Assembly: GCA_022711075.1 (NCBI GenBank)
Contig: JAKLFS010000003.1
Coordinates: 1 to 16,686 of the forward strand
Length of the DNA stretch: 16,686 bases
Direction of reading: 5' to 3'
From: Patescibacteria group bacterium
GTDB lineage: Bacteria > Patescibacteriota > Minisyncoccia > UBA6257 > JAAZHW01
In this document: positions 14,271-16,686 of the stretch, in pieces
How positions within the stretch are numbered: the first letter of the stretch is position 1
Layout: each line of letters begins with the position of its first letter
The notes under the pieces: generated by a model
The model's input: only the letters and a program-made list of their open reading frames with translations
What the model was told of the DNA's origin: nothing
Database searches by the model: none
Made by a program: the position numbers and the translations under genes

Positions 14271-15308
14271 TTATTTCAAATATTCCACTTGGGCCGCCTT
14301 ATGTTCTTCCAGGGTTCGGGAAAAAATCGTCTGACCGGTTTTTAAATCCGAGAGATAATACCAATAGGCAGAGGCTTCCGGATATAAAACCGCTTTTAAA
14401 GCGGACAAGCCGGGATTGCCAATCGGTCCGAAAGGCAAACCATTAGTCAAATAAGTATTGTATGAAGACTTTATTTTAAAATCGGATTTATCCAATTTTC
14501 GGCAATCCGCTAAATGCTTGATTTCACATTTGATATAAATGATGGTGGCGTCAACCTGCAGGGGCATAGAACTATTCAAACGCCGCCAGAAAATTCCGGC
14601 CGCCAATGGCCGATCGGCCTCATGAGGAATCTCCGCTTCCACCAAAGACGCCAAAGTGATAATTTTGTAATAACCGAGGCTAGTTTTCTGAATTTGGCCG
14701 TTCAACTCCGAAGAAATTTTATTCTGAAAATTACTCAAAAATTTCTTGGCCACTTCCAAGGCGCTGCGATTCTGATAAAAACGGTAGGTATCGGGAAAAA
14801 GAAACCCTTCCAGACTGGCCTCCTTGGGCGCGCCCTCAAACAGCGCGAAATAATTGGCGTCGGCTTTGTTCTGAAAATCTTTGATTTTAAAATCGGCCAG
14901 ACTTTCGCCTTCGGCCAAAACGCCGGAGTCCTTAAGCTTGGTATCAATCATAGACAGGGTCCAGCCTTCGGGAATGGTAACGCTCACCTCAAGAACCGGA
15001 CCACTATACAAAATCTGGGCAATAGCATTGGCCCGCAACTCCGGAGAAATCTTATAAGAACCGGGTTTCAACTTATCCGCCCAGCCCCTCAGTAGAACAT
15101 AAAGCTTGAAGCTGGCGGCGGAACGAATGAAACCGGCGGACTGCAAATTTTCCGCAATTTGCTGGAAGCCCTCACCCTTTTCAATGGCAAACGTATTCTC
15201 AACAGCCGAACCGGCAGCCGCTGGTTTTAACTGATAATTAAAAACAACGGTAAAAAAACCAAAAGTCCCGATAACGATGATGGAAGTGATAAAAATTAAA
15301 GGTTTCAT
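14271..15308 (-). CDS. mltG: Endolytic transglycosylase MltG (YceG-like)
   Basis: Cuts nascent glycan strands at the membrane and so limits their length; in E. coli it works with the wall synthases. 345 residues: membrane anchor (about 5-25), a LysM-like segment (39-110, FAIEKGEGFQQIAENLQSAGFI and KPGSYKIS), then the YceG catalytic domain (110-340). The catalytic region shows LASLVEAE (E224 and E226, where VEKE is usual), RPLAAGIFWRRL, MPLQVDATIIY and SSYNTYLTNGLPFGPIGNPGLSALKAVLYP, the last matching the conserved YNTY..GLPPGPI.NPG motif with F in place of the second P. EGFLFPDTYRF is also a family hallmark. It starts 3 nt after the rodA stop, so the two are almost certainly co-transcribed and translationally coupled. 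A bidirectional terminator follows. Confidence 0.96.
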   Translation of the reverse strand: MKPLIFITSIIVIGTFGFFTVVFNYQLKPAAAGSAVENTFAIEKGEGFQQIAENLQSAGFIRSAASFKLYVLLRGWADKLKPGSYKISPELRANAIAQILYSGPVLEVSVTIPEGWTLSMIDTKLKDSGVLAEGESLADFKIKDFQNKADANYFALFEGAPKEASLEGFLFPDTYRFYQNRSALEVAKKFLSNFQNKISSELNGQIQKTSLGYYKIITLASLVEAEIPHEADRPLAAGIFWRRLNSSMPLQVDATIIYIKCEIKHLADCRKLDKSDFKIKSSYNTYLTNGLPFGPIGNPGLSALKAVLYPEASAYWYYLSDLKTGQTIFSRTLEEHKAAQVEYLK

Positions 15309-15311
15309 AAA

Positions 15312-16403
15312 TCAAACGCTTCTTAATTTAATGCTTTGAATGACGCCTAAAGCGATAAAATTCATCAAAAGATTGGATCCGCCGTAGCTTAAAAACGGCA
15401 ATGGCAATCCGGTAACCGGCAAAAATCCCAGATTCGCTCCGAAATTAATAATGGTCTGACTGGCAAATAAAATCAAGTAGCCGAAAACGAAAAGGCGCGA
15501 AAAATTGTCCGGCGCCCTTAAACCGATCTTCATCAGTTCAAAAATAAACCAGGCCAAAACCAGGAATAAAAGGAAGGCCCCGAAAAATCCCCACTCCTCA
15601 ACGAAGGCCGCCAGGAAAAAATCCGTCTTCGCTTCGGGTAAAAATCGAAGCTGAGTTTCTACTCCCTGGCCCAATCCCCGGCCCCAGAACCCGCCAGAAC
15701 CAATGGCAATTTTAGCCTGGATGACATTATACCCCGCGCCCAGAGGATCGCTGGTCGGATTAAAAAAGCTGGAAATCCGGTCTTTCTGATAGGGCTGCAA
15801 AAGATAACTCCACCCGATGCCGGCCACAAGCAAACCGATGAGAAGCAAAATAAGGAAATGCTTGAATTTCAATCCTGAAACAATGAGCATGCCCAGCCAG
15901 ATTAAAATCAATAAAATCGCCGATCCTAAATCCGGCTGAAGAAAACAAAGCAAAACGTAAAAACCGGCATAGAGAGCCGGAACAATCAAACGCAAAGGAC
16001 GCCAAATCTCAATGTGCCAAATGGCAAAATATTTTGCCAATAAAATAATGAGGGCCAGTTTGGCCAATTCCACCGGCTGAACGCTGAAAAAAGAAAAACC
16101 CAACCAGCCAGCCGCGCCTCGCACCTTAACGCCCAAAAACAAAACCAAAGCCATAAGGAAAAGGCAGAACAGATAAAAAGCAACGGAGAAAAAATTCTGA
16201 GCATACAATAAACGATAATCAAAAAAACTGCTGAGCAAGAAAAAAACCCCCAATCCCAAGAGAAACCAGACAACCTGTTTTTTAAAAATCTGAAAAGCCG
16301 GCTCGTCATTGGCCGACAAACTGGCCAAGGTCAATAGACTAAAAGCTACCAGCAGTATTACCGGCAGCATCAAAGAAAGATTCAAGCGCTTGGAAAATGC
16401 CAT
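15312..16403 (-). CDS. rodA: SEDS-family peptidoglycan glycosyltransferase, RodA-like
   Basis: Polymerises lipid II into glycan strands in the cytoplasmic membrane; RodA acts in side-wall elongation with a class B PBP. 363 residues, about ten membrane helices. Motifs in order: GVKVRGAAGWLGF, SVQPVELAKLA (usual form QPSE), FLQPDLGSA (D158), the GSGGFWGRGLGQG segment, LPEAKTDFFLA (D261 at the position held to be catalytic in RodA; Lys260 where His is usual), and GFLPVTGLPLPFLSYGGSNL. The GRGLGQG form favours RodA over FtsW, which more often has GVGLGNS. No PBP partner is in the window. It starts 8 nt after a partial FxLYD-like gene and ends 3 nt before mltG. The ATG at 16403 has only A/T-rich sequence before it. 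Confidence 0.93.
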   Translation of the reverse strand: MAFSKRLNLSLMLPVILLVAFSLLTLASLSANDEPAFQIFKKQVVWFLLGLGVFFLLSSFFDYRLLYAQNFFSVAFYLFCLFLMALVLFLGVKVRGAAGWLGFSFFSVQPVELAKLALIILLAKYFAIWHIEIWRPLRLIVPALYAGFYVLLCFLQPDLGSAILLILIWLGMLIVSGLKFKHFLILLLIGLLVAGIGWSYLLQPYQKDRISSFFNPTSDPLGAGYNVIQAKIAIGSGGFWGRGLGQGVETQLRFLPEAKTDFFLAAFVEEWGFFGAFLLFLVLAWFIFELMKIGLRAPDNFSRLFVFGYLILFASQTIINFGANLGFLPVTGLPLPFLSYGGSNLLMNFIALGVIQSIKLRSV

Positions 16404-16411
16404 AATAAAAA

Positions 16412-16686
16412 TTAATTGGGCCAGGCTTCAGCCAAGAATTCAATCCGATCCAAATCCACCTCCTGGAAATTGGCGAAATACGGGAAACCGTTGTAAACGA
16501 AATCTTTGATATCGTTGGCTTTCAAATTGGAAATTTCTGTTTTAGCCGCATAAAGCAAACGGCCGGTTTTGGAATAAACAATGAAGGTTAGATCAACCGT
16601 TGAAAAATCATGGCTGATTTTGTTGGCGATTTTACCCGAGACTTCCAAATAGCCGCTTTGCGCAGCCTCCAGAATTCTCGCTTTTC
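16412..16686 (-). CDS. Protein with FxLYD/DUF3426-like C-terminal domain, N-terminus outside window
   Basis: Only the last 90 residues are visible; the frame stays open to the window edge, so an internal TTG at 16648 is not the true start. The visible part reads as a single small beta domain with YLEVSGKIANKISHDFSTVDL, TFIVYSKTGRLLYAAKT, ISNLKANDIKDF and VDLDRIEFLAEAWPN. This strand order (VSG.I.N, FIVY...G, L..L..GD...F, the final strand) resembles FxLYD or DUF3426-type domains, which in other bacteria often follow a membrane helix. That assignment rests on pattern only. The gene ends 8 nt before rodA on the same strand and is probably in the same operon, which suggests an envelope role (inference). 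Confidence 0.7.
   Translation of the reverse strand, partial: KARILEAAQSGYLEVSGKIANKISHDFSTVDLTFIVYSKTGRLLYAAKTEISNLKANDIKDFVYNGFPYFANFQEVDLDRIEFLAEAWPN

Noticed and set aside
14514..15095. 193-codon open frame on the plus strand
   Set aside because: It lies wholly antisense to mltG, whose motifs are intact on the minus strand, and its translation lacks any recognisable protein pattern.
1..16686. CRISPR array, transposase, tRNA/rRNA, integration site or tandem repeat
   Set aside because: Reading through both strands showed no regularly spaced repeats, no transposase-like protein, no tRNA-like cloverleaf and no duplicated flanks.

Overview
The window looks like a chromosomal segment of a Candidate Phyla Radiation (Patescibacteria) bacterium, most likely of the Parcubacteria type. 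This is inferred from gene content and protein style, since no rRNA is present. The signs are a housekeeping-only gene set, small conserved proteins of unknown function between core genes, several type IV pilin-like proteins, almost no intergenic DNA, and no Shine-Dalgarno motifs at usable spacing. TGA is a normal stop (it ends ligA, the PilX-like gene and the RodZ-like gene), so the UGA=Gly code of Gracilibacteria/Absconditabacteria does not apply. I see no mobile element, CRISPR array, tRNA or rRNA.

Layout. 1-975 (minus) is tyrosyl-tRNA synthetase, cut by the window edge, with an altered HIGH motif (QLGN). 1081-1716 (minus) is a two-gene unit of a 43-aa tail-anchored microprotein and a 163-aa membrane-anchored protein. 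1885-5934 (plus) is a run of four minor pilin/pseudopilin-like genes (GspH-, PilV-, PilW/GspJ- and PilX-like) leading directly into ligA. 5993-7859 (minus) holds a 532-aa coiled-coil protein of unknown function and an 86-aa helical protein. 7971-13100 (plus) is gatC, gatA, a 177-aa membrane protein, ftsK and a RodZ-like HTH/transmembrane protein, followed by recA with its own promoter (to 14213). 14271-16686 (minus) is a cell-wall unit: a partial FxLYD-like protein, rodA and mltG.

How the genes work together. tyrS and gatCA serve tRNA charging (gatB must lie elsewhere). ligA, recA and ftsK serve DNA replication, repair and segregation. rodA, mltG and the RodZ-like protein serve peptidoglycan synthesis and shape. 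The pilin-like genes would supply the priming or tip complex of a type IV pilus whose motor genes are not here. The order ftsK - rodZ-like - recA resembles the Firmicutes order spoIIIE - ymfM(rodZ) - pgsA - cinA - recA with the middle genes missing.

Transcription units are separated by three nearly symmetric hairpin terminators (1019-1060, 5942-5972, 14227-14256) and by a compact divergent promoter region (7860-7970). The gatC promoter, and possibly the pilin promoter, sit so close to the start codon that their mRNAs would be leaderless.
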